NCBI GenBank assembly: GCA_001664505.1
Contig: CP011806.1
Location: forward strand, 103,642-167,641
Length of the DNA stretch: 64,000 bases
Origin: Acidobacteria bacterium Mor1
Lineage (GTDB): Bacteria > Acidobacteriota > Polarisedimenticolia > Polarisedimenticolales > Polarisedimenticolaceae
Direction of reading: 5' to 3'
Shown here: positions 8,919-16,650 of the stretch, piece after piece
How the letters are laid out: every line of letters starts with the position of its first letter
Position numbering within the stretch: the stretch's first letter is position 1
Notes under the pieces: generated by a model
The model's database searches: none
Told to the model about the DNA's origin: nothing
Seen by the model: the letters and a program-made list of their open reading frames with translations, nothing else
Made by a program: the position numbers and the translations under genes

Positions 8919-10424
8919 TCAGGTCGCGATGCTGCGCGGCTGGGCGGAACCGGGGCCCATTTCGGCTGCCTGACGCAGGATTTCTGCGGCGAGCTGCTGT
9001 TCGGCGGGCTCGATGTCCGAGCGGGCCTGGGCCAACCGCGCCGCCCCCGAGGCCACCGCAGGGTCGACCTTGAGCGCCGCCCGGGCCAGCCGCAGCGCGA
9101 CTCCGGCGCTCATGCTGCTGCCGCCGGCCAGGAGCGCCCGGCGCAGCGTGGCGGCCGCCTGGTTCCACTGGGAGTTCTGCCCGTAGAGCTGGGCCAGGCG
9201 GATCAGGAGGTCCGGATCGGCCTGGACGTCGGGTACACGGCCGGTCAACTCCGCCCAGTGGTCCAACACCAGTTCCGTCTGCCCCTTGCGGATTTCGTCG
9301 CGGATGACCCGCAGCATCGCCTGGGCGGCCTCGGGCTCCCGCTTGTGCTCGCACGCCAACCCCCAGTAGGCCAGGGAGGCGTCATGGTTGCGAGGGTCGA
9401 GAGCGGTCTTTTCGGCCAGGATCCGCATCGCCTCATCGGCGTTGCCCACGGCGTTCAGTTCCAACGCCCGGTCGACCTCGGGGTTCTCGACCAGCGTCTG
9501 CTCGAGCTTGTCGCCGAGCTGCTGTTCGAAGCGTTCGTCGAAGCCGAACTTGCGGATGGCCCCGGCCGCGGCGACGCCGAAGACGAAGCCTCCGACGTGG
9601 GCCCAGTAGGCGACGCCGCCACCCATGTCTTCGGTCATCTGGGTGAAGGCCATGGCGAAGAACAGCTGCTGCCCGAACCACAGCGGCAGCATCAGCCAGG
9701 CCGGCGCATCGAACACGCCGCGGAAGAAGAACCCGAACATGTAGAAGAAGCGAATCTTGGTGCGCCAGTAGCGCACGAGGAACGCGCCCATCACCCCCGC
9801 GATCGCTCCGGAGGCACCGACCATCGGGATCTCGCTCGACGGGTTGAACGCGATGTAGGTGAACGCCGCCGCCAGTCCCGAGAGCAGGTAGAAGCCGATG
9901 AAGACACCGCGGCCCCACACGTCCTCGATGAACGGGCCGGCCAGGTAGAGGATCAGCAGGTTGCCGAACAGGTGCATGAAGCCCGCGTGCATGAACATGT
10001 GGGTCAGGATCGCGAACAGCGAGATGTCGTCAGGGATCAACCCGAACTTGAAGTACGGATGATCGTAGACTCCGGAAAGCGCCCGCTCGATCAACTCGTC
10101 GAGCCGGGCCTGTTCGGCAGCGAGATCCTCGGAAGACTCGGGGCGCCATGCGTCGCCCGAGAGTGCCTCCATCATCAGTTCCTGATCGCGCTCGCTCATC
10201 CCGGCGAAGACCATGCTCCGGAAGTCTTCATCGACTTCGAGATAGGGATGAGTCGCGTAGTACTCGAACGCCTCGAGCAGCTCGTCCTGGAGTTCGTCCT
10301 GGGTGCCCCAGGTCGCCTCGTGGGCCATGATCAGCGACAGGATGCAGAGACCCATGATCGCGAAGGTGACCCAGGGCAGACGGCGGACGGAGTCCTCGGA
10401 ATGACCGACGGGAAGCAGGATCAC
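8919..10424 (-). CDS. rhomboid family intramembrane serine protease with C-terminal helical repeats
   Basis: The product is 501 aa. Six or seven membrane helices carry the rhomboid signatures: FMHLFGN (about residues 149-155), the nucleophile motif GASGAIAG (Ser205) and the partner His276 in WAHVGGF. A long acidic insertion between helices 1 and 2 (about 35-130) and a C-terminal helical-repeat region (about 285-490, TPR-like) flank the core. The GTG at 10424 is preferred over a TTG at 10430 because GAGG lies six bases before the GTG and would abut the TTG. It should cleave membrane proteins within the bilayer; the substrate is unknown. It lies downstream of bolA-grx on the same strand, 150 bp away. 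Confidence 0.9.
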   Translation of the reverse strand: MILLPVGHSEDSVRRLPWVTFAIMGLCILSLIMAHEATWGTQDELQDELLEAFEYYATHPYLEVDEDFRSMVFAGMSERDQELMMEALSGDAWRPESSEDLAAEQARLDELIERALSGVYDHPYFKFGLIPDDISLFAILTHMFMHAGFMHLFGNLLILYLAGPFIEDVWGRGVFIGFYLLSGLAAAFTYIAFNPSSEIPMVGASGAIAGVMGAFLVRYWRTKIRFFYMFGFFFRGVFDAPAWLMLPLWFGQQLFFAMAFTQMTEDMGGGVAYWAHVGGFVFGVAAAGAIRKFGFDERFEQQLGDKLEQTLVENPEVDRALELNAVGNADEAMRILAEKTALDPRNHDASLAYWGLACEHKREPEAAQAMLRVIRDEIRKGQTELVLDHWAELTGRVPDVQADPDLLIRLAQLYGQNSQWNQAAATLRRALLAGGSSMSAGVALRLARAALKVDPAVASGAARLAQARSDIEPAEQQLAAEILRQAAEMGPGSAQPRSIAT

Positions 10425-10544
10425 GCACAACCTCGGAAACGATAGGCCCTTCCAGGCGGAATATAGGTGCCCGGGAGGCCGAGGCCAGCGTCGGCGGGTC
10501 GGCGCGAAAGAAGCGGTATTTCTGAAGGAATTCGGGGGTGGGAA

Positions 10545-10573
10545 GCCGGCCGCGACGGGGCGTCGCGACCGGC
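10545..10573 (-). terminator. hairpin after the glutaredoxin gene
   Basis: GCCGGCCGCGAC (10545-10556) and GTCGCGACCGGC (10562-10573) pair over 12 positions with a single G-T wobble and a 5-nt loop, eight bases after the glutaredoxin stop. The following minus-strand bases are pyrimidine-rich (TTCCCACC) but not a real T-run. It probably separates bolA-grx from the rhomboid gene. Confidence 0.5.
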
Positions 10574-10580
10574 GCTTTGG

Positions 10581-10928
10581 TCAGTCCTGGGTCTGGGGCG
10601 CGCTCTTCTCGATCATCTGCTGCAACTCACCGGACTCGAACATCTCGGTGACGATGTCGCAGCCGCCGACGAATTCGCCGTTGATGAACACCTGCGGGGT
10701 GGTCGGCCAGTTGCTGAAGGCGCAGAGGGCCGGGCGCATGTTGGCGTCGGTGAAGATGTTCCGCACCTCGTAGGGCACGTCCAGGTGGTTGAAGACCTGC
10801 ATCACCCGAGCCGAGAAGCCGCAGACCGGCATGTTCTTCTCACCCTTCGCGTAGACGAAGATGTGATTCTCGGCGATATCCTTCTTGATCTGTTCGGTCC
10901 ACTCCTCGTGGCTCCGCTCCTGATTCAT
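10581..10928 (-). CDS. grxD: monothiol glutaredoxin of the Grx4 type
   Basis: The product is 115 aa. The monothiol active site CGFS is at residues 36-39 (Cys36), in the context MPVCGFSARV. Downstream are TTPQVFINGEFVGGCD and a C-terminal helix, typical of Grx4/GrxD-type proteins of about 105-115 aa. These bind a [2Fe-2S] cluster with glutathione and work with BolA proteins in iron-sulfur trafficking and iron sensing. Here the gene follows bolA after three bases, which supports a Grx-BolA complex. GAGGAG lies six bases upstream of the start. Confidence 0.95.
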   Translation of the reverse strand: MNQERSHEEWTEQIKKDIAENHIFVYAKGEKNMPVCGFSARVMQVFNHLDVPYEVRNIFTDANMRPALCAFSNWPTTPQVFINGEFVGGCDIVTEMFESGELQQMIEKSAPQTQD

Positions 10929-10931
10929 GCG

Positions 10932-11195
10932 CTACTCCTCGTGGGATCCGCTCTCGGGGACCCGGGTCTTGAGGGCGAGCGCGTGCATCGCTCCACCCAG
11001 CAACCCGTCGAGAGCCTGATAGACCATCTGGTGTTGTTGAACTCGTGACTTGCCCTCGAACTGGGGCGCGATCACGACCGCCTCGAAGTGATCGTGACCG
11101 CTGAAGGTGCCGACCTGGACCCGGGCGCCGGGAAGCGCCTGTTCGATCCGGGACTTGACCTCATCGGGCGATACGAAATCCATGTCACCTTCCAT
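10932..11195 (-). CDS. bolA: BolA family protein
   Basis: The product is 87 aa, a single BolA domain with the class II KH-like fold. The signature region is GHDHFEAVVIAPQFEGKSRVQ, followed by HQMVYQAL and the C-terminal HALALKT. BolA proteins form [2Fe-2S] heterodimers with monothiol glutaredoxins, and the next gene encodes exactly such a partner. Two starts are possible: ATG 11195 (AAGGG nine bases upstream) or ATG 11183 (AAGGTGA close upstream); the second gives an 83-aa form. A perfect minus-strand TATAAT at 11294-11299 may be part of its promoter. Confidence 0.93.
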   Translation of the reverse strand: MEGDMDFVSPDEVKSRIEQALPGARVQVGTFSGHDHFEAVVIAPQFEGKSRVQQHQMVYQALDGLLGGAMHALALKTRVPESGSHEE

Positions 11196-11272
11196 GCCGG
11201 TAGACCCTTGCGGGACGAGCCCTTGCTGGATGCGATACCGGACCGATCGGGGGTTGGACGCCAGCTTTCTGC

Positions 11273-11301
11273 TTGGGCGTCCGAGAGCGATGAATTATAA
11301 C
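11273..11301 (+). promoter_or_regulatory. promoter at the start of the transglycosylase gene, with divergent -10 box
   Basis: On the plus strand TTGGGC (11273-11278), a 17-nt spacer and TATAAC (11296-11301) form a good sigma-70-type promoter. The predicted start of transcription falls at or one base before the ATG at 11309, and there is no ribosome-binding site, so the mRNA may be leaderless. The same AT island reads as a perfect TATAAT on the minus strand (11294-11299), pointing towards bolA. Confidence 0.5.
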
Positions 11302-11308
11302 AAACGGG

Positions 11309-13468
11309 ATGAGGCCCGCCAGCAACCGCCGCAGCCGCTACCGGGACCCACGACGGCTCGTTCCGCTGTTCGTGTTGGCTCTGGCCCTTGTTTCCTGCCA
11401 GGGCGCGGGGGATAGCGGCACTCCCGGCGGCGCCAGCAGCTACGTCGAACAAGGGGATCTCGACGCCCTGAGGGCTCACGGCCGCATCCGCATCCTGCTG
11501 CCGAGCCAGCAGGCGACGATGCTTCCCCGCGCCGGCAACGCCCTCGATCTCGATCTCAAGCTGGCTGAGGACCTGGCGGTCCATCTCGGCCTCGAGGCGG
11601 AGTTCCGTGTTCTCGAGGACCGGCGGGAGTTGATCGCGGGGCTGATCGACGGCCGCGGTGATCTCGCCATCGCGCGGATGACGGCGACCGCCGAACGCCG
11701 GGAACAGATTTCCTTCTCGCTTCCGATCGATCACGTTCGCGAGATGCTCGTCACCCATGTCGACGCTCCACCCATCGGCGGACCCGAAGACCTCGACGGC
11801 GTGCGTGTCTCGGTCAGGAAGAGCTCGTCCTTCTACGGGACGCTCAACGAGTTTCGCGAGGATCAACCGGGGCTCGAGATCGACACCGTCGACGAGCACC
11901 TCGATACCGAGGAACTGCTTTACCGGGTCGCCCGGGGTGAACTGCAGGCGACCGTCGCCGACGAGGATCTGCTGGAGCAGGTGCGCAACTACCTGCCCGA
12001 GCTGCAGCCGGCGCTGGCGTTGACCCGGGCGCGGCCGATCGCGTGGGGTATGCGTCCTGACGCCGAACAGCTCAAGGCCGCCGTCGACGGGTTCCTGCAG
12101 CAGTGGGAGCTGACGCGGCATCTCGACCGGGTGATGAAGGGGGATCTCGACGCGATCAAGGAGCGCCGCGTCCTCCGGGTGCTGACCCGGAACAACGGGG
12201 CGACCTACTTCCTGCACAAGGGGCGCCAGGTCGGCTTCGAATTCGAGTTGGCCCGCCGCTTCGCCCGGCAACTCGGGTGCCGGGTGCAGGTCGTCGTGCC
12301 GCCGACCGCCGACCTGCTGATTCCCTGGCTCCAGGAGGGGAGGGGGGACCTGATCGCGGCCTCGCTGACGGTCACTCCCGAGCGTGCGGAACAGGTGGCT
12401 TTCGGCCGGCGCTACAACGAGGTCGAGGAGATGCTCGTCGCCCATGTCGACGACCCGATCGAGACCCTGGACCAGCTGGCCGGCCGGACCATCAGCGTGC
12501 GGCCGTCCAGCTCCTACCATCAGTCCCTGAGCCGCCTGCAGAACGAACTGGGTTTCCTGATCGACGACGCCGACGAACATCTGGAAACCGAGGAGTTGAT
12601 CGAGCAGGTGGCGACCCGCTCCATCGAACTCACCGTTGCCGACAGCAACATCCTGGCGATCGAGCAGGCCTATCGGGAAGACGTCCGCGCGGTCTACACC
12701 CTCGGCGATCCTCGCGAAATCGCCTGGGCGGTGCGGCCGGAGGACACCGCGCTTCTTGCCGAGGTCGACCGCTTCTGGCGCCAGGAGTACCGCGGCGAGT
12801 TCTACAACATTCTGCGCAAGCGCTACTTCGCCAACACCGGCCGGATCGCGCGTCTGCAGCAGGCCCGCGTCGATGGTGCGCTGAGCCCCTACGATCCGCT
12901 GTTCCGCAAATGGGCCGACGAGATCGAGGTCGACTGGCGCCTGCTGGCGGCCCAGGCCTTCGTCGAGTCGGAGTTCGATCCAGGGTCGGAAAGCTGGGCA
13001 GGGGCCATCGGGTTGATGCAGGTTCTGCCGCAGACCGCCGAGCAGGTCGGGGTCGAGGGTGATCTGCGCGATCCCGAGACCGGGATTCGTGCCGGCGCCC
13101 TCTACATGGACTTCCTGATCGACCGGTTCGATCCGTCCCTTCCGCTGGCGGACCGTCTGCGCTTTGCCCTGGCGGCCTACAACGCCGGCCTCGGCCACGT
13201 GCTTGACGGCCGCCGCCTGGCCCGGGCCAAGGGGCTCGACCCCGATCTGTGGTTCGGCAACGTCGAACAGGTCTTGCCGTTGCTCAGCCGCCAGGACTAC
13301 GCCAATCAGTCCCGCTACGGCTACTGCCGCTGCCGCGAGACCCTGGCCTACGTGCGCCAGATCGACGACGCCTACGCCGCCTACATCCGCGAGACCGACA
13401 TCGCGGGAGCGGGGCCGTCGGAATCGATCGCCGCCTCGCCACCCGCTCTGGTGGCCGACGGGCGCTAG
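11309..13468 (+). CDS. MltF-like lipoprotein lytic transglycosylase with two solute-binding domains
   Basis: The product is 719 aa. A lipoprotein signal (LALALVSC, lipid-attached Cys near residue 30) is followed by two tandem family-3 solute-binding domains (about 50-275 and 280-510). A C-terminal SLT lytic-transglycosylase domain (about 540-690) has the catalytic-type Glu553 in FVESEFDP, then GAIGLMQVLP and ALAAYNAG. E. coli MltF has only one binding domain. The two copies here are clearly related (VRKSSSFYGTL against VRPSSSYHQSL; DEHLDTEELL against DEHLETEELI). It should sit on the inner face of the outer membrane or in the periplasm and cleave peptidoglycan under control of bound muropeptides or amino acids. 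Confidence 0.9.
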   Translation: MRPASNRRSRYRDPRRLVPLFVLALALVSCQGAGDSGTPGGASSYVEQGDLDALRAHGRIRILLPSQQATMLPRAGNALDLDLKLAEDLAVHLGLEAEFRVLEDRRELIAGLIDGRGDLAIARMTATAERREQISFSLPIDHVREMLVTHVDAPPIGGPEDLDGVRVSVRKSSSFYGTLNEFREDQPGLEIDTVDEHLDTEELLYRVARGELQATVADEDLLEQVRNYLPELQPALALTRARPIAWGMRPDAEQLKAAVDGFLQQWELTRHLDRVMKGDLDAIKERRVLRVLTRNNGATYFLHKGRQVGFEFELARRFARQLGCRVQVVVPPTADLLIPWLQEGRGDLIAASLTVTPERAEQVAFGRRYNEVEEMLVAHVDDPIETLDQLAGRTISVRPSSSYHQSLSRLQNELGFLIDDADEHLETEELIEQVATRSIELTVADSNILAIEQAYREDVRAVYTLGDPREIAWAVRPEDTALLAEVDRFWRQEYRGEFYNILRKRYFANTGRIARLQQARVDGALSPYDPLFRKWADEIEVDWRLLAAQAFVESEFDPGSESWAGAIGLMQVLPQTAEQVGVEGDLRDPETGIRAGALYMDFLIDRFDPSLPLADRLRFALAAYNAGLGHVLDGRRLARAKGLDPDLWFGNVEQVLPLLSRQDYANQSRYGYCRCRETLAYVRQIDDAYAAYIRETDIAGAGPSESIAASPPALVADGR

Positions 13469-13513
13469 GGACCGCTAGGCCCCGGGGGCGGGCCTCGCGT
13501 ACAATCCGGCCCC

Positions 13514-16069
13514 ATGCGATATCTCCCGAAGTCCCGTCGAGTGCTGAGTCTGTGGGTCGTTCTCGCAATCGCGCTGCTTGCCGGCTCCGCCGGTGCCGCG
13601 GCCGATGAGAAGAAGCCACCCTCGTTCGAGGAGAAGGTCGAGGGGCTCGAGCGTCGAGCCGGCCTGTTGACCCTGTGGGTCGACAAGGGCAAGGGCAAGG
13701 TCTGGCTGGAGCTTCCCGCCGCGGAAGACTCCGGCGAGATCGGCCGCTACCTCCACGTCGAGGGGCTGGTCGCCGGGCTGGGATCCAACCCGGTCGGGCT
13801 TGACCGTGGTCAGCTGGGTCCGACCCGGCTCGTCCGTTTCCGCCGGCTCGGCGGCAAGGTGCTGCTGGAGCAGCTCAACACCGGGTTCCGGGCGCAGAGT
13901 GAAGATCCCAGGGAGCGGCGAGCGGTCGCCGAGTCCTTCGCCACGTCTGTGCTCTGGGCCGGCGAGGTCGCTGCCGAGGCCGATGACGGGCGCCTGTTGC
14001 TCGACCTCGACGGGTTCCTGCTCCGGGACGCTCACGGCGTTGCCCGAACTCTCGAGCAAACCGAGCAGGGGAGCTACAGCCTCGACGCGGCGCGGAGCGC
14101 CGTCGATTCCGGGGCCTGTCTCGCGTTTCCGGACAACGTCGAGTTGGAAGCGGTGTTGACCTACGGCGGCCAGGCCAAGGGGGCCTACGTGCGGTCGGTG
14201 TCTCCAACCGCCGACGCCGTGACCCTGGTCCAGCATCATTCCTTCATCCGTTTGCCCGACGACGGCTATGCGCCGAGGCCGTTCGATCCGCGTGCCGGTT
14301 CCTTCGCGGTCAGCTTCGCCGACTACTCGGCTCCGCTGGATGCGCCGCTGCGGCAGCGCTGGATCGTGCGCCACCGCCTGGAGAAGACCCAGCCGAAGCG
14401 CGCCCGTTCCCGGGTGGTCGAGCCGATCGTGTTCTACGTCGACTCGGGCACGCCGGAGCCGGTGCGAAGCGCTCTCGTCGAGGGGGCCTCCTGGTGGGCG
14501 GACGCCTTCGAGGCCGCCGGGCTGATCGACGCCTTCAAGGTCGAGCTGCTGCCCGACGGCGCCCATCCTCTCGACGTGCGCTACAACGTGATCCAGTGGG
14601 TCCATCGCTCGACCCGGGGCTGGTCCTATGGCGGAGGCGTGATCGATCCCCGCACCGGCGAGATGATCAAGGGGCACGTCAACCTGGGTTCCCTGCGTGT
14701 GCGCCAGGACCGGTTGCTGTTCGAGGGCTTGATCGGTACCGAGGCGACCGGCAGCGGAGGAGCCCAGGATCCGGTGCAGGTGGCGCTGGCGCGGATTCGC
14801 CAACTCTCGGCCCATGAGGTCGGTCACGCGCTGGGTTTCTCCCACAACTTCGCCGCCAGCACCTACGGCCGCGCTTCGGTGATGGACTACCCCGCGCCGA
14901 AGATCGCGATCCGCGACGACGGAAGTTTCGATCTGTCCGGCGCCTACGGCGTCGGCATCGGCGAGTGGGACAAGCAGGCCGCGCGCTACGCCTACAGTCA
15001 ATTCGCCCCCGGCGCCGACGAAGGTGCCGAACTCGCGCGGATCGTCGCGGAGGGGGTGGAGCAGGGGATGCTCTTCCTGACCGACGCCGACGCCCGCCCG
15101 CTGGGGGGCGCCAACCCCCGGGCGGCGCTCTGGGACAACGGCGACGATCCGGTCGCGGAACTCGCCCACACCTTGCGGGTGCGCCGGCTGGCCCTGGATC
15201 GCTTCGACGCCGACCGGATCGCCGCCGGACAACCGCTGGCTCTGCTGCAGGAGGTGCTGGCGCCGGTCTACTTCCACCATCGATTCCAACTCGAAGGCAC
15301 GGTCAAGCTGATCGGCGGGTTCGATCATTCCCACGCCGTGCGTGGGGACGGGCAGGCGGGTATCCGCCAGGTCGCGCCGGAGGTTCAGCGTCGGGCCTTG
15401 GCCCAGGTGCTGCGCCTGCTGGACCCGGCCGAACTCGATCTGAACGACCGGACCCTGGACCTGCTGCTGCCCCGGCCGCCGGGGCATGGGCCCAACCGGG
15501 AACTCTTCCGCGGAGTGGCGGCGCCCGGTTTCGATTCGATCGCGGCGGCGGAAAGCGCGGTATCCCACGCGTTGGCTGCGCTGTTGGAGCCCGCCCGTGC
15601 CCGCCGTCTGGTCGACGCCCACCGGCGTGACGACACCACCCTCGGCCTGGATGAACTACTCGGTGCGATTCAGCAGGCCGCCTTCGGAGCGTCCGGCGCC
15701 GGTGAGGGGCTGCGCCGGCTGGAACTGCGCCGCGCTGTGCAACGGCGTGTGGTCGATGGGCTGATCGCCCTCAGTCTGGATTCGCGAGCCGGGGGAGACG
15801 TCGCAGGCCGGGCCGAGTCGGCCATCGCCTCGATCGGTGGGGCTCTGGGTAGCCTGGAGGTCGCAGCGTTGCGCAAACCGGACGCCGACGGCGGCGCCCG
15901 GGCCCACCGGCTGTGGTTGGCTTCACGCATCCGCCGGCACCTCGAGCGGGACGCCGGGTTTCGCACCGAATCCCGGCCGGCTGCCGGCTTGCCCCCGGGC
16001 TCACCGATCGGCGCCGAGCGGGGCTGCGGCTTCGACCACGATCTGAACGGCACAACTGGCGCCCACTGA
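13514..16069 (+). CDS. secreted zinc-dependent metalloprotease (DUF5117/DUF4953 type)
   Basis: The product is 851 aa with a signal peptide (residues about 1-30, ending GSAGA). The N-terminal domain matches the DUF5117-like layout. The catalytic domain has the metzincin-like motif HEVGHALGFSHN, giving zinc ligands His434, His438 and His444 and catalytic Glu435. The C-terminal domain of about 300 residues is typical of DUF4953 members. These are periplasmic or extracellular proteases of unknown substrate. There is no ribosome-binding site, but TACAAT at 13500-13505 lies eight bases before the ATG, which suggests a leaderless mRNA or transcription from within this 45-bp gap. Confidence 0.9.
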   Translation: MRYLPKSRRVLSLWVVLAIALLAGSAGAAADEKKPPSFEEKVEGLERRAGLLTLWVDKGKGKVWLELPAAEDSGEIGRYLHVEGLVAGLGSNPVGLDRGQLGPTRLVRFRRLGGKVLLEQLNTGFRAQSEDPRERRAVAESFATSVLWAGEVAAEADDGRLLLDLDGFLLRDAHGVARTLEQTEQGSYSLDAARSAVDSGACLAFPDNVELEAVLTYGGQAKGAYVRSVSPTADAVTLVQHHSFIRLPDDGYAPRPFDPRAGSFAVSFADYSAPLDAPLRQRWIVRHRLEKTQPKRARSRVVEPIVFYVDSGTPEPVRSALVEGASWWADAFEAAGLIDAFKVELLPDGAHPLDVRYNVIQWVHRSTRGWSYGGGVIDPRTGEMIKGHVNLGSLRVRQDRLLFEGLIGTEATGSGGAQDPVQVALARIRQLSAHEVGHALGFSHNFAASTYGRASVMDYPAPKIAIRDDGSFDLSGAYGVGIGEWDKQAARYAYSQFAPGADEGAELARIVAEGVEQGMLFLTDADARPLGGANPRAALWDNGDDPVAELAHTLRVRRLALDRFDADRIAAGQPLALLQEVLAPVYFHHRFQLEGTVKLIGGFDHSHAVRGDGQAGIRQVAPEVQRRALAQVLRLLDPAELDLNDRTLDLLLPRPPGHGPNRELFRGVAAPGFDSIAAAESAVSHALAALLEPARARRLVDAHRRDDTTLGLDELLGAIQQAAFGASGAGEGLRRLELRRAVQRRVVDGLIALSLDSRAGGDVAGRAESAIASIGGALGSLEVAALRKPDADGGARAHRLWLASRIRRHLERDAGFRTESRPAAGLPPGSPIGAERGCGFDHDLNGTTGAH

Positions 16070-16092
16070 CGCGCCGGGTTACGCTCGGCGCG
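16070..16092 (+). other. intercistronic hairpin touching a ribosome-binding site
   Basis: CGCGCCG (16070-16076) and CGGCGCG (16086-16092) form a perfect 7-bp stem with a 9-nt loop, directly after the metalloprotease stop. The last stem base is the first base of the GGAGG ribosome-binding site (16092-16096) of the TerB-like gene. It could act as a weak terminator or limit translation of the downstream gene. Confidence 0.4.
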
Positions 16093-16103
16093 GAGGTACA
16101 GCG

Positions 16104-16646
16104 ATGTCGTTTCTGCGCATGCTCGGGTTCGGGACCGATCGGGAAGAAGAGCGGGCCCAGCACGAGACCGAGACCGTTCACCGGATCGCACGGGAGCTCG
16201 AAGAGCTGGGAGAGGAGCGCGCCCGCTTCCTGGCCGCCTTTGCCTACCTGCTGAGCCGGGTGGCCCGGGCGGACATGAAAATCGACGAGGCGGAGTCCCG
16301 CGAGATGGAGCGGATCGTCGTCGATTCAGGCAAGCTGCAGAAACAGCAGGCGGCGCTCGTGGTCGAGATGGCCAAGCAGCAGAGCCTGCTCTTCGGCGGC
16401 ACCGAGAACTACCGGGTGGCCAAGGAGTTCGCGTCGCTGACCGACAAGGCCCAGAAGCTGGACCTGTTGCGCTGCCTGTTTCTCGTGTCCGCGGCCGAGG
16501 GGGGCATCTCGACCACCGAGAGCAACGTGGTGCGCCAGATCAGCGATGAACTCGGCCTCGAACATCGGGACTACATCGGCGTCCGCAGCGAATTCCGCGA
16601 CCGGCTCGCCGTCCTGCAAGATGACGACGAGCCGGCCGCAGGCTGA
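16104..16646 (+). CDS. TerB-like (tellurite resistance / DjlA N-terminal type) protein
   Basis: The product is 180 aa, all helical. The region of about residues 35-165 has the TerB pattern: FLAAFAYLLSRVARADMKID with acidic residues after the second helix, and later LFLVSAAEGGISTTESNVV. This is the repeated metal-binding helical unit of the family. No signal peptide or membrane helix is present, so it should be cytoplasmic or membrane-associated. The start at 16104 has GGAGG seven bases upstream. Despite the family name, there is no ter operon here and the role is unknown. It is convergent with the next gene, four bases apart. Confidence 0.82.
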   Translation: MSFLRMLGFGTDREEERAQHETETVHRIARELEELGEERARFLAAFAYLLSRVARADMKIDEAESREMERIVVDSGKLQKQQAALVVEMAKQQSLLFGGTENYRVAKEFASLTDKAQKLDLLRCLFLVSAAEGGISTTESNVVRQISDELGLEHRDYIGVRSEFRDRLAVLQDDDEPAAG

Positions 16647-16650
16647 TTCA

